Of a stretch of DNA of 64,000 nt, positions 8,735 to 17,325 are shown one piece after another. Each line of letters starts with the position of its first letter. Position 1 is the first letter of the stretch. The position numbers and the translations under genes were made by a program. Below the pieces are notes generated by a model, which saw only the letters and a list, made by a program, of their open reading frames with translations, was not told the DNA's origin and ran no database searches. This DNA comes from Streptomyces deccanensis (GTDB lineage Bacteria > Actinomycetota > Actinomycetes > Streptomycetales > Streptomycetaceae), in contig NZ_CP092431.1 of the NCBI RefSeq assembly GCF_022385335.1, positions 5,022,001 to 5,086,000 on the forward strand. Reading direction: 5' to 3'.

Positions 8735-9254
8735 CCGCGGCCCCTCGACGGGACGAACCGGCGGGCGGCGGGAGGGGGATCCGTGATCCGCCACTGCGGG
8801 GGTACCTGTAGTTCTTGGACCGCTCCGCCACGAAGTTGTGTCCGCCGCTGATTACGCGACGGTCGCGGGGTGGCGACCTGGTCGCACAACTCGAACAGCG
8901 GGGAACCACTTCTAGACGAGTAGTTCCGATGTGGGTCAGTGGTCGTAGGCGATCAGTGACTCTGCCACATCTCGCGTCCACATCATGGACGGCCGGATGA
9001 AAAGACAGACTGGCTCAGATCATCGGATGAGCCCTGGTCAGCCGGCATTTCACAGGTCTGCCCACAGCGCGCCATTTGGTCCACGCCTGGTCCACACGTA
9101 CTGATCCACACCGCGACACGGCCGGATCAAGGTGAGACAGCCCCGCGCAGAAGGGGTGCGCTCAGTGAGAGGCACCCCTTCTGACCAGCATGTCTATGAC
9201 CTGCGGAGTGGGCGGGATCCGGGCCCACGGAGACGCTTTCGCGTCCTCACGTTC
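8735..9254. other. Non-coding stretch up to the second att-like repeat
   Basis: No credible gene is visible here. Between about 9079 and 9118 there are closely spaced copies of TGGTCCAC/TGATCCAC (three in ~35 bp), which could be arm-type binding sites of the lost recombinase or simply chance repeats. The rest is unassigned. Confidence 0.3.
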
Positions 9255-9334
9255 TTCAAGACCGTTCCCTTAGGCCGCTCGGGCAACCCACCTGCGCCCC
9301 GCCCACCTGGGGCGAAGCGGGTACAGCGTACCGG
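9255..9334. repeat. Attachment-site-like direct repeat, copy 2 (partial tRNA-Ser)
   Basis: This copy carries only the 5' half of tRNA-Ser(UGA), from the anticodon loop through the acceptor 5' strand, plus ~40 bp upstream; left of 9255 the sequence is unrelated to the tRNA 3' half. It is 77/80 identical to 7224-7303 in the same orientation. It is therefore a tRNA fragment, not a second functional gene, and marks the far edge of the inserted element. Confidence 0.8.
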
Positions 9335-9423
9335 CTGCGTTCATGATCATGGGATGGCGGCCCGCAACAGGTTCCACAGTGACGGGGCGATCGGCTGCGA
9401 CGGTGAGTTGGGGGAGGGGCCCA

Positions 9424-9981
9424 ATGAAGCCGGAGACCTTGATCTCTGTGTCGGCCACCGTGATCGCACTCGCTTCGCTCTGGGTGAGCTTCACGGAATC
9501 GAGAAGCATCCGATCGCACAACCGTCAGTCGGTGAGACCGCTCCTGCAGATCCGGCGGGTGCTGAACTTTGAAGGGACACGGACGGGCATCCAGCTCGTC
9601 AACGCCGGTCTGGGGCCGGCCATCGTCACCACGACCATCGTGAGGCTGCTGTTTTCCGACGACTTCGAACGGGACGCGCACGCATGGTTCTGGGCGCTCG
9701 TCAGTGAGCGTCTGATGATCGAGATCTTCTACGAGTCGATGTACGGCGGCGAGAACTTCCGAGCCGTGTTGATTCCGCCGTGGGAGATTCCTGCTCGATG
9801 CTGCCTGACGTTGCCCGACGTCTGTCCGATGGCGAGGCCCACCGAATGCGCTGCCTTGAGGCCCACCGAATGCGCTACCTCATGCCGGACCGTCTCCGCC
9901 CCAGCAGATAGCTGGGGCGGAGACGGCGGAGCAAGTGGTGAGGGGTGGGTCAGCTGTCGCCCTCGCGTTCGCCCAACGTGA
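9424..9981 (+). CDS. Membrane-anchored hypothetical protein, probably with an altered C-terminus
   Basis: I place the start at the ATG at 9424, after GGGGGAGGGG. The product opens with one N-terminal membrane helix (about residues 5-22) followed by a cytosolic or external domain (QSVRPLLQIRRV, then LVNAGLGPAIVT), a pattern seen in conserved single-span Streptomyces hypotheticals. After about residue 125 the translation changes into cysteine/proline-rich sequence. It then runs straight through the inverted repeat at 9890-9926 that serves the opposite-strand protease gene, and overlaps that gene by ~30 bp. This suggests a frameshift or truncation near 9795-9800 that replaced the native C-terminus. 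Function is unknown. Confidence 0.5.
   Translation: MKPETLISVSATVIALASLWVSFTESRSIRSHNRQSVRPLLQIRRVLNFEGTRTGIQLVNAGLGPAIVTTTIVRLLFSDDFERDAHAWFWALVSERLMIEIFYESMYGGENFRAVLIPPWEIPARCCLTLPDVCPMARPTECAALRPTECATSCRTVSAPADSWGGDGGASGEGWVSCRPRVRPT
9890..9926 (-). terminator. Terminator hairpin after the HtrA-like gene
   Basis: CCGTCTCCGCCCCAGC pairs with GCTGGGGCGGAGACGG across a short AGATA loop, a perfect 16-bp stem lying 23 bp beyond the stop of the minus-strand protease gene. It is suitable as a terminator for that gene; the + strand hypothetical ORF reads through it. Confidence 0.75.
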
Positions 9982-11674
9982 CCTCCGCCGTGTGGGTCTT
10001 GCCGTCGCGGGTGTACGTGAGGGTGACCTTGTCGCCGGGGAGGTGGGTCCAGATCTCGCCGATGAGGGTGGGGCCGCTGTCGATGACGTGGTCGTCGAGC
10101 TTGGTGATCACGTCACCGGGCTTGAGGCCGGCCTTGTCGGCGGGTCCGCCCGCGGTGATGGACTCCGAACCACCCTCGCCCGAGTTCGTGATCTTCGCTC
10201 CGCCCGTGCCCTCCTCCAGGGAGACCGATGCGCCGATCACCGGGTACACCGGCTTGCCCGTCCTGATCAGTTGCTGGGCCACGTTCTTGGCCTGGTTGAT
10301 CGGGATGGCGAAGCCGAGGCCGATGGAGCCCGCCTGACCGGAGCCGAAGCTGCCGTTGCTCGCGGACTGGATCGCCGAGTTGATGCCGATGACGTTGCCC
10401 CGGGCGTCGAGGAGCGGGCCACCGGAGTTGCCCGGGTTGATCGACGCGTCGGTCTGCAGGGCGCTCATGTACGAGGCCTTGCTGCCGGAGGAACCGTCGC
10501 TGGAGGCCACCGGGCGGTTCTTGGCGCTGATGATGCCCGTCGTGACCGTGTTGGAGAGGCCGAAGGGCGCGCCGATCGCGATCGTCGAGTCGCCCACCGC
10601 CACCTTGTCCGAGTCGCCGAGCGTCAACGGCCGCAGGTTCGACGGGGCGTTCTTCAGCTTGATGACCGCCACGTCGTAGCCCTGCGCGTGCCCGACGACC
10701 TCGGCGTCGTACTTCTTGCCGTTGGGGAAGGTGGCCGACACCTTGCCGCCGTCGACGGCCTCCGCCACCACGTGGTTGTTGGTGACGATGTGGCCTTCCT
10801 TGTCGAACACGAACCCGGTGCCCGTGCCGCCCTCACCGTCGTTGCCGGACGCCTCGATGGTGACCGTGCTCGGCAGCGCCGCGGAGGCCACCGCGGCGAC
10901 CGTGCCGGCCGCGCGCTTGACGTCACCGCCGTTCTGGGAGGCCGAGACGGTCGTGGAGCCCGTGGAGTCGTCGTTGCGGTCGGCCAGCGTGTAGCCGATG
11001 CCACCGCCGACACCACCCGCGACCAGTGCGGCCACGAGGATCGCGGCGATCAGACCGCCGCGCTTGTTGCCGGCCGGCTTGGGGGCCGGCTGCTGCGTCT
11101 GCTGCCAGGAGGAGCCCCAGCCGCCGTCGCCCGGGCCGCCGGGACCGCCCGCGCCACCGGCGCCTCCGGCCGCGCCCGCGTTCCCGTACGCGCCGGTGCT
11201 GTCCCCGTACGCGCCGGCGGCCGCGCCGTGGTCCGCGTACGACGGGACGGCGGGCGGCGGCGGGGGAGGCCAGGAGGCGTCGGGCGCGGACCCGCCGGGT
11301 CCGCCCGGTCCGGCCGGACCGCCAGGTGCCTGTGCGTAGCCGCCGCCACCGGGCGCCTGACCGTATCCACCGCCGGGCACCTGGCCGTGGCTCGCCGCGT
11401 ATCCGGGTGCCCCCGTGGACACCAGCTCGGGCTGGGGCTGCTGCGCCGTCGGCGGGACCGGCGGAAGCTGCTCCGTCGGCGGGACCGGCGGGATCTGCGT
11501 CGTCGGCGCGTTGTCGGCGGCGGTCGCGGCCGAGGGGGCCGGGGCGGTGGTCTCCGCCGGGGCCGCGCTCGGCTCGTTCGCCGGGGCCTGCGCGGAGGCA
11601 GCGGGAGAATCCACCGGCACGGGAGGTGCGGACGGGGCCGGGGGTACCGCGGTGCCCTCGTTCTCGGTGCTCAC
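9950..11674 (-). CDS. Membrane-anchored HtrA/DegP-like serine protease with PDZ domain
   Basis: The 574-aa protein is a trypsin-like HtrA protease displayed outside the membrane. Residues 1-200 are a Pro/Ala/Gly-rich, low-complexity cytosolic region; ~206-230 is the single membrane helix; the protease domain carries the triad H301 (TNNHVV), D334 (GYDVAVIKL) and S417 (GNSGGPLL); a PDZ domain (GGPADKAGLKPGDVITKL) ends the protein. HtrA proteases degrade or refold damaged exported proteins and are usually induced by secretion stress. Start is GTG at 11674 with a GAGGAGA ribosome-binding site. It is divergent from the glycerophosphodiesterase gene. Family assignment is firm; which of the several Streptomyces HtrA paralogues this is cannot be settled from sequence alone. 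Confidence 0.93.
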   Translation of the reverse strand: MSTENEGTAVPPAPSAPPVPVDSPAASAQAPANEPSAAPAETTAPAPSAATAADNAPTTQIPPVPPTEQLPPVPPTAQQPQPELVSTGAPGYAASHGQVPGGGYGQAPGGGGYAQAPGGPAGPGGPGGSAPDASWPPPPPPAVPSYADHGAAAGAYGDSTGAYGNAGAAGGAGGAGGPGGPGDGGWGSSWQQTQQPAPKPAGNKRGGLIAAILVAALVAGGVGGGIGYTLADRNDDSTGSTTVSASQNGGDVKRAAGTVAAVASAALPSTVTIEASGNDGEGGTGTGFVFDKEGHIVTNNHVVAEAVDGGKVSATFPNGKKYDAEVVGHAQGYDVAVIKLKNAPSNLRPLTLGDSDKVAVGDSTIAIGAPFGLSNTVTTGIISAKNRPVASSDGSSGSKASYMSALQTDASINPGNSGGPLLDARGNVIGINSAIQSASNGSFGSGQAGSIGLGFAIPINQAKNVAQQLIRTGKPVYPVIGASVSLEEGTGGAKITNSGEGGSESITAGGPADKAGLKPGDVITKLDDHVIDSGPTLIGEIWTHLPGDKVTLTYTRDGKTHTAEVTLGEREGDS

Positions 11675-11849
11675 AGCTTTTCTCCTCGGTCCACGGCTTC
11701 ACCTGGTAGGCGGTCGACTGTTCTTGATCGCGTGCTCTCGCATCGCGGGTTCTTGGTCGCACAGAGGGCTGTGCGTGAGTTTGTTGCTGCGGTCAGCTTT
11801 TCCCACGAGCCGTCAGGGCACCATAAGCGGTGTCTGTGGGTCCGGGACC

Positions 11850-11865
11850 ATCCTTTATATAGGAT
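11850..11865. promoter_or_regulatory. Short inverted repeat in the htrA/phosphodiesterase divergent promoter region
   Basis: ATCCT-TTATAT-AGGAT is a small palindrome with an AT core in the 284-bp gap between the divergent genes at 11674 (minus) and 11959 (plus). The AT core could be the -10 of one or both promoters or the centre of an operator. Assignment is tentative. Confidence 0.3.
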
Positions 11866-11958
11866 CTATCGGACTAACAGCGCGTACTGTGCGTACGAAC
11901 CCGGTCGTCCACGGTCACCACCCCCACGCGTACCCCGTCACGGTGGCACCATGACGCG

Positions 11959-12768
11959 GTGACCCACGCACGACAGCTCCCGATTCAGGTCGTCGCCCAC
12001 CGGGGCGCCTCCGAGGCGGCCCCCGAGCACACCCTGGCCGCGTACAAGAAGGCGATCGAGGACGGCGCGGACGCCCTCGAGTGCGATGTCCGGCTGACGG
12101 CGGACGGCCACCTCGTCTGTGTCCACGACCGACGCGTCAACCGTACGTCGAACGGCCGCGGCGCGGTCTCCGCCCTGGAGCTCGCCGACCTGGCCGCCCT
12201 GGACTTCGGTTCCTGGAAGAACGGCGACGAGGCCCCTGACTGGGAGGTCACCCCCGAGGACCGGGCGGACACCTCCGTCCTCACCCTTGAGCGTCTGCTC
12301 GAACTCGTGGCCGACGCGGGGCGCCGGGTGGAGCTGGCCATCGAGACCAAGCACCCCACACGCTGGGCCGGCCAGGTCGAGGAGCGGCTGCTGGTCCTGC
12401 TCAAGCGGTTCGGCCTGGACGCCCCGGAATCGGCCGCCGACTCCCCGGTGCGGATCATGAGCTTCTCGGCGCGCTCGCTGCACCGCGTCCGGGCCGCGTC
12501 CCCGACCCTGCCCACGGTCTATCTGACGCAGTTCGTCTCGCCCCGGCTGCGCGACGGGCGGCTGCCGACCGGTGTCCGGATCGCGGGCCCCTCGATCCGG
12601 ACCGTGCGCAACCACCCCGTGTACATCGAGCGCCTGAAGAGTGCCGGGCACCAGGTGCACGTGTGGACCGTGAACGAGCCCGAGGACGTCGACCTCTGTG
12701 TCGGGTTGGGCGTGGACGCCATCATCACCAATCGGCCACGCGCGGTTCTCCGTCAGCTCGGCCGCTGA
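11959..12768 (+). CDS. Glycerophosphodiester phosphodiesterase
   Basis: This 269-aa cytosolic GDPD-family enzyme hydrolyses glycerophosphodiesters to glycerol 3-phosphate and an alcohol. Family motifs are HRGASEAAPEHTLAAY (catalytic His and Glu), LECDVRLTADG (metal-binding Glu/Asp) and VCVHD (second His), then the late VWTVNEP and AIITNRP strands of the TIM barrel. There is no signal peptide, so it is probably cytosolic. Start is GTG at 11959; the ribosome-binding site is weak. It is transcribed divergently from the HtrA-like protease. Confidence 0.92.
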   Translation: MTHARQLPIQVVAHRGASEAAPEHTLAAYKKAIEDGADALECDVRLTADGHLVCVHDRRVNRTSNGRGAVSALELADLAALDFGSWKNGDEAPDWEVTPEDRADTSVLTLERLLELVADAGRRVELAIETKHPTRWAGQVEERLLVLLKRFGLDAPESAADSPVRIMSFSARSLHRVRAASPTLPTVYLTQFVSPRLRDGRLPTGVRIAGPSIRTVRNHPVYIERLKSAGHQVHVWTVNEPEDVDLCVGLGVDAIITNRPRAVLRQLGR

Positions 12769-13161
12769 GCCCGCGCCCCGACCGCCGAGCGTTCAACTCG
12801 GCCGCTGGGCGCACGGGTTCCCACAACTTCGAACACACCGTTCTCGACAACTCCGCACACGCGCACGGCGGCAGCTCCGAACACGCCTCTGTTCACATCT
12901 GCGACCGCCCCGTCGTCCGCCGGCGCCGCCCCTGCGCGGCGCTTGGCGGAGGTAAGAATTCCGCCAAGACGACCTGGCCACTCCCGGGGACAAGTCGGCA
13001 TATCGGGGACGAAATTCAGCCACCTGACTACAGGGTGTGCACCGGCGCGTTCGGTCCGTATTCGAGTGTGAGGAGTGCGTCAGGGCACGCGGGTTGGCCG
13101 GTTTCCAGTCCAGTCCAATGGGGCATTCACACCGTGGCGTGGGGCGAAGGAGGTCTCGGGG
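12769..13161. other. Intergenic region upstream of the RsbW-like gene
   Basis: About 390 bp without a supported gene. It includes an imperfect inverted repeat GGCGGA...TCCGCC at 12943-12965 and several CGAACAC/CGACAAC-type repeats between 12820 and 12900. A promoter for the gene at 13162 should lie here, but I cannot identify it reliably. Confidence 0.35.
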
Positions 13162-13704
13162 GTGGCGTTGGTGGTGGCACAGGAGGTGCCCACGTCGTCG
13201 AGCATGGCCGTACCCCATGGCCCTGCGGGCGTGGGGGAAGCGAGGCACCGGATGCGCGATCAGTTGCGCACCGGCGGTGTGGCGGAATCGGTCATCGACG
13301 ATGCCCTACTGATCCTTTCCGAACTGCTCAGCAATGCCTGCAAACACGGCAGACCGCTCGGCGACGCGCTGGCCGGTGACGGCGACGTGCGCTGCGCCTG
13401 GCGGATGGATCCCTCCGGGCGACTCACGGTCGAGGTGACGGACGGCGGTGGTCCGACCCGCCCGGTTCCGTCGACGCCCTCGGTCACCGCACACGGCGGC
13501 CGCGGGCTGAACATCGTCACGGCACTGGCGGACGACTGGGGCGTACGGGACGACGCCCGCGGTGAGGTCACGGTGTGGGTCGTCGTCCAGGACGACGTCT
13601 ACCGCGCCCACCGCCGGGACGACTTCGTCACCCGCGTCGTCGCCCCCTCGGTCTCCGCCCTCCCCGACCTGGACTTCGCGGACGCGTTCGACGACATGGA
13701 CTGA
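13162..13704 (+). CDS. ATP-binding RsbW/SpoIIAB-like protein (HATPase_c)
   Basis: The 180-aa protein is a single GHKL ATPase domain like the anti-sigma-factor serine kinases: the N-box LILSELLSNACKHG, the G1 box VEVTDGGG and the G2 motif HGGRGLNIV. Such Streptomyces proteins phosphorylate anti-sigma antagonists or bind sigma factors in partner-switch systems. I chose GTG at 13162, eight bases after GAAGGAGG; the open frame extends upstream to 13075 without a better start. The C-terminal ~35 residues (SVSALPDLDFADAFDDMD) are an acidic tail. No sigma factor or antagonist gene is adjacent, so the target is unknown. Confidence 0.85.
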   Translation: MALVVAQEVPTSSSMAVPHGPAGVGEARHRMRDQLRTGGVAESVIDDALLILSELLSNACKHGRPLGDALAGDGDVRCAWRMDPSGRLTVEVTDGGGPTRPVPSTPSVTAHGGRGLNIVTALADDWGVRDDARGEVTVWVVVQDDVYRAHRRDDFVTRVVAPSVSALPDLDFADAFDDMD

Positions 13705-13827
13705 CCCGCCGGGCAAACAGACGGACTGACCGCCGGGCGATGACACGGACTGCCCCGGCCCGGCACATCCGGCACGGGGCCCGGCACATCCCGCTCCGAT
13801 CCGCCGGTTCCGGGACGACTCGGTGCG

Positions 13828-13836
13828 TTGTCCACA
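13828..13836 (+). promoter_or_regulatory. Single DnaA box (TTGTCCACA)
   Basis: An exact match to the Streptomyces DnaA-box consensus TTGTCCACA in the short gap between the RsbW-like and DUF5926 genes. Isolated boxes occur by chance, so binding is uncertain. Confidence 0.4.
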
Positions 13837-13911
13837 GGGTCCCGTCGGGCGTCGTACGAGCGGCTAGGCTCGCGCGAGTACGAGACGAGCCGTGATCGGG
13901 AGACACCCACG

Positions 13912-14901
13912 ATGGCCAAGAAGCGACCCCACACCAAGGCCAAGCGCCCGCAGGGCACCGGCGGAGCCGGCGCCGCCAGCGCCGATGGGCAGGTTCCGGT
14001 TGTCGGCGCGCGCGAGCAATGCCCCTGCGGCAGCGGCCGCCGCTACAAGGCCTGCCACGGCCGGGCCGCCGCCCAGGCGGTGACCGAGCTGGTGCAGCGC
14101 CCCTTCGAGGGCCTGCCGGGCGAGGGCGACTGGATCGCGCTGCGCGAGCTGGTGCCCGCCGCCACCGTCGAGCTGAAGCTGAAGGACGCGCTCCCCGAGG
14201 GGGTCCCGTCGGTGACGCTCGCCACCGTCCTGCCCATGGCCTGGCCCGCGCTGCGCCGCGACGACGGCTCGGTCCTGCTCGGCCTGCAGAACGACACCTC
14301 GTCCGGAGACATCAGCCGCGACCTCGCCGACACCCTGCAGCGCGCCCTCGTCGCCGAGCCGGGCACTCCGGTTCAGGGGCGGCGCGCTCCGGCCGACGGC
14401 CCGCGCCTGCAGGACCTGCTCGACCCCGAAGGTGAGTTCGAGCCAGTTGTGCACACGGGCTTCGAGTTCTGGGTCCCGGACACGGAGAACGCGACTCCGG
14501 AGGTGACCGCCTCCCTGGAGCGCGCCAACTCCGCGGCGATCCCGACCGTGAAGCTCGCGGGCGTCGACGCGGCCTACTGGTGCGAGACCCCCGAGAAGAA
14601 CCACCTGCGCTGGGTCATGCCGCACGCCGAGGAGCAGCTTCTCGACGCGCTCGCCCGGCTGCACGCGGCGGGGCGCTCGAGCCTCGGCGAGGGCACCCGT
14701 CTGGTGGGCTCCTTCCGTGCTCACGGCCTCACCGTGCCGGTCTGGGACCTCCCCAGCGGGGTGGGCGCGGACGACATCGAGAAGCCGGCGGCCGAGTTCG
14801 CCGAGCGGCTCGCCGGTGCCCTGGCCGACGAGTCCCCGCTCACTCCGGAAGAACGCCGGGCGCGCGGTGGCCTCACCAACCGACAGGTCACGCTGAGCTG
14901 A
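13912..14901 (+). CDS. DUF5926 family protein with SEC-C zinc motif
   Basis: The 329-aa soluble protein starts at ATG 13912 behind a GGGAGA ribosome-binding site with a basic MAKKRPHTKAKRPQG tail. A SEC-C motif follows, CPCGSGRRYKACHG (about residues 38-51), the small zinc finger also found at the end of SecA. The remaining ~270 residues match what I remember of the actinobacterial family DUF5926. SEC-C fingers bind zinc and often mediate protein contacts, but no enzymatic role is known to me. It is conserved in gene context rather than mobile and ends before a strong + strand terminator. Confidence 0.8.
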   Translation: MAKKRPHTKAKRPQGTGGAGAASADGQVPVVGAREQCPCGSGRRYKACHGRAAAQAVTELVQRPFEGLPGEGDWIALRELVPAATVELKLKDALPEGVPSVTLATVLPMAWPALRRDDGSVLLGLQNDTSSGDISRDLADTLQRALVAEPGTPVQGRRAPADGPRLQDLLDPEGEFEPVVHTGFEFWVPDTENATPEVTASLERANSAAIPTVKLAGVDAAYWCETPEKNHLRWVMPHAEEQLLDALARLHAAGRSSLGEGTRLVGSFRAHGLTVPVWDLPSGVGADDIEKPAAEFAERLAGALADESPLTPEERRARGGLTNRQVTLS

Positions 14902-15055
14902 CGTACGCTCCCGCGCCGACGGGGCGGTCGGCCGACCGAGTGCGTTCGAAGTGTGGTGACTCCTGTCACAACTCCCCTACGTGACAGGCAAATTCGTGTC
15001 CGAATAGCCGAGATCGAATTTGCGAAGCGCCGATCTCTTGTTACGGTTCCATTAG

Positions 15056-15099
15056 CCCGGTTGCTGGTGCATCCCCCGTCGCCAGCAACCGGGTCTTTT
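15056..15099 (+). terminator. Intrinsic terminator between convergent genes
   Basis: CCCGGTTGCTGG pairs perfectly with CCAGCAACCGGG (12-bp stem) and is followed by TCTTTTC on the + strand. It lies ~155 bp after the DUF5926 stop and before the convergent membrane-protein gene. Confidence 0.85.
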
Positions 15100-15155
15100 C
15101 ATGCCCGGGTTCGGAGCGGCCTCGCTGGACGGAATCCCTCTGGGCGTCAACGCCC

Positions 15156-15971
15156 TTACGAGCGGCCCGAGTTGCTCCCTGAGCGCAGCAGAAGCGGTCC
15201 CCCGCCGTCCGGTGCCGCGAACTCCGCGACGGCCGTGTACGCCCCCGTCCCGCCCCGCGTACGCTCCCTCGGCGTCTCACACACACCCGGCTCGTCGTGC
15301 GCGCCCACGGCGCAGTGGATCCGTACGGTGTGCCCGCCGGGCGCCATCATGCTGAGGACCGAACTCAGTTCACGTCCGGTGGCGTTGCGGTAGTACGTGC
15401 GGGCCCAGGTCCGGTCGCCCTGGGTGAGGACGCACGTCTGCGCCTCGATGCCGTCGGGGGAGGTGAGGTCGGGGCCGCAGCGGGCGGCGGTGGCGAGCCC
15501 GAGGCCGAGCAGCCGCGCGGGAGCCTCGGCATCGCCCGGGGTGTCGGTGTCGTCCGCGGCCTTCGTGTCCTGCTCGTCGGCGGCACCGCCCGCCTTCTGA
15601 TCAGCGCGGTCGGCGGACTTCTCGACGTCCCCGCCGGATCCGTCCGCGCTTCCGCCGGCCCCGGCCACGCTCCCGGCGGCACGCTCGAGTTCGGAGGTGA
15701 GAGCACCCTCGGGAGTGGCGGCCCTCTCGGGAGTGGCGGCCCTCTCGGGATTGGCGGCGCGCTCGGACGCGGGAAGGTCGGCGAGCGGGCCGGCGGAGGC
15801 GACGAGGGGGATGCCGAGGGCGACCGCGACCGCGACGGTCAGTCCCGCGAGCCGGAACCGACGCGGATCCGGCCCGCCGCACGCCGGCTCGGGTGCTCTG
15901 CGGCTCCGGGGCGGGGGAGCACTGTGACGGCCGCGCGACGGGGCCCCGTGGCCCCCGGGAAGACGCTGCAT
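15156..15971 (-). CDS. Membrane-anchored or secreted hypothetical protein
   Basis: The 271-aa protein has a Pro/Arg-rich cytosolic start, one hydrophobic segment (about residues 41-60) and a long extracytoplasmic part. Residues ~70-95 contain short repeats of the type PERAATPERAATPEG. A low-complexity Ala/Asp/Gly linker follows, then a compact C-terminal domain with three cysteines (AARCGPD, AQTCVLT, IHCAVG) plus VCETP that may form disulfides. I do not recognise the family. It is co-directional with, and 54 bp downstream of, the primase-like gene. Confidence 0.7.
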   Translation of the reverse strand: MQRLPGGHGAPSRGRHSAPPPRSRRAPEPACGGPDPRRFRLAGLTVAVAVALGIPLVASAGPLADLPASERAANPERAATPERAATPEGALTSELERAAGSVAGAGGSADGSGGDVEKSADRADQKAGGAADEQDTKAADDTDTPGDAEAPARLLGLGLATAARCGPDLTSPDGIEAQTCVLTQGDRTWARTYYRNATGRELSSVLSMMAPGGHTVRIHCAVGAHDEPGVCETPRERTRGGTGAYTAVAEFAAPDGGGPLLLRSGSNSGRS

Positions 15972-16025
15972 GTCCGGACGATACGACCGACCGGGGGCGC
16001 CCGGCCCCGCGCGCGCCGGGCGGGC

Positions 16026-16691
16026 TCAGAACTCGGGCGCGCTCACACCCGTACGAGTGAGGGCGTCGACGACGGCGTCCACGACCGCCTCGACGTCGGG
16101 CACCCAGGGCGCGGCCGAACCGGGCAGCGGTGCCCGCTCCCAGCGGACGAGGCCGTGCCCGGTCTCGGAGGGAGGCAGGGCCAGGTAGCCGCCCTCGCCG
16201 TGGAACCGGAGGGAGCCGGGGACGAAGTCCTTGGCGTAGAGCAGCTCGCCCAACTGCTCCATGGAGTACGGCGCGACGAGGATCGCCCAGCGGTGCGGGG
16301 CCGCGACCACGGGGCCGAGGCGCATGCCGGTGCGGTCGAGGGCGGCGAGGGCGCGCGAGGCGGCCAGGGCCGGCAGGCTCACCGCGCAGGGGGCGGCGCC
16401 TCCGGTGGCCAGCACGATCGGCGCGGTCGGCCGGTTGGTCCACCACCAGCGGACCATGCGCTCGTCGGTGGTGGCGGCCAGCAGGCCGGGGTCGAAGGGG
16501 TGAGCGCCGGGCACCACGCACTCCGGGTCCGGGCAGCCGCAGCGGGCACGCCCGTGCGGGTCCGGCGCCACCCCCGGGAGTACGGGCCACTGCCATTCCG
16601 TCGCGAACGTCAGGGCCTGCTCAAGAAGCTCGGGCCTCCCGCCGTTGCGCTTGGACAGGAGCCTGCGTCGCTTTCCGGGGATCTCGCGCAT
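16026..16691 (-). CDS. Bifunctional DNA primase/polymerase-like (Prim-Pol N-terminal) protein
   Basis: The 221-aa product resembles the N-terminal domain of bifunctional primase-polymerases as annotated in many Streptomyces. Typical patterns are ALTFATEWQWPVLPG near the start, a cysteine-rich segment CGCPDPECVVPGAHP and WWWTNRPTAPIVLATG. In full Prim-Pol enzymes this region is fused to a helicase, which is absent here. Acidic catalytic residues are not clearly conserved, so it may be a non-catalytic relative. I start at ATG 16691, preceded by AAAGGA; an upstream ATG at 16727 would add 12 residues. Confidence 0.75.
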   Translation of the reverse strand: MREIPGKRRRLLSKRNGGRPELLEQALTFATEWQWPVLPGVAPDPHGRARCGCPDPECVVPGAHPFDPGLLAATTDERMVRWWWTNRPTAPIVLATGGAAPCAVSLPALAASRALAALDRTGMRLGPVVAAPHRWAILVAPYSMEQLGELLYAKDFVPGSLRFHGEGGYLALPPSETGHGLVRWERAPLPGSAAPWVPDVEAVVDAVVDALTRTGVSAPEF

Positions 16692-17280
16692 GAGCGCTCG
16701 TCCTTTCCGTTGCACGCATGGCAACACCGTGGGTCACATCACAACATGTGTCGTTCACTGCACTGTGCGTACCTGCTGGCGCATCACACCCCTGTCGCGG
16801 ACAAGGGGAAGCCCTGCGGGCCGAGCTCGGTTACGTCCGCGTCCATCGCTTGCGTCGACTTGCGTCTGTCAAAAGCATGGGCATGGCGTAGGGGTGGCGG
16901 CGCCTGGCGTTTTGCTGTCCCGCATGTGCTCGCCGCCTCCGCCACGGGAGGATGGGGCTCGGTCGTCGGTGGATAGGACGCCCGGGTCCGTCGCCAGGTT
17001 CCGGGTGGCCTCCGCCGCCCCTGGCCTTCACCGGGTACGTACCCATCACGACCGCTGTGACGCTCTGTTGAACAAGGCCAGTCGACCTCAATACACCGTT
17101 CACCACAACACTTTTAGGCCAACTTAGCTTTCGCCAAAGGACTGGACAAGAAGTCGACGGTCGCCCAACAGCGCCTCACGGACACCAGATATCCCAGCAG
17201 GACAATGCTGGACATCCCCTCACGAGTGCGTGTACATGTGGAGACACTGCTAGCGGCGCAGAATGACATGGGGGTTTGCG
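16692..17280. other. Divergent intergenic region before the GAF/SpoIIE phosphatase gene
   Basis: Nearly 600 bp without a credible gene. It should contain promoters for the primase-like gene (leftward) and the phosphatase gene (rightward). I note TTGAAC at 17069, a possible -35, and a small inverted repeat CCAGCA...TGCTGG at 17194-17211, but cannot assign either with confidence. Confidence 0.35.
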
Positions 17281-17325
17281 ATGCTTTTGAGCAATACGCA
17301 CCGGTCGGAAAGCCGGACACCATGA
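17281..17325 (+). CDS. Possible 14-codon leader peptide coupled to the phosphatase gene
   Basis: An ATG at 17281, seven bases after a GGGGG motif, opens a 14-codon frame (MLLSNTHRSESRTP) whose TGA overlaps the ATG of the phosphatase start at 17322 as ATGA. The frame is short, but the ribosome-binding site before it is better than anything directly in front of 17322, so it could drive coupled translation. Alternatively, it is the remnant of an N-terminal extension lost by a frameshift. Confidence 0.35.
   Translation: MLLSNTHRSESRTP

Noticed and set aside
9255..9334. Second tRNA-Ser(UGA) gene
   Set aside because: Only the 5' half is present; left of the anticodon loop the sequence no longer matches a tRNA.
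9935..11962. 675-codon + strand open frame opposite the HtrA-like gene
   Set aside because: Shadow of the protease gene, rich in Arg/Gly/Val without motifs.
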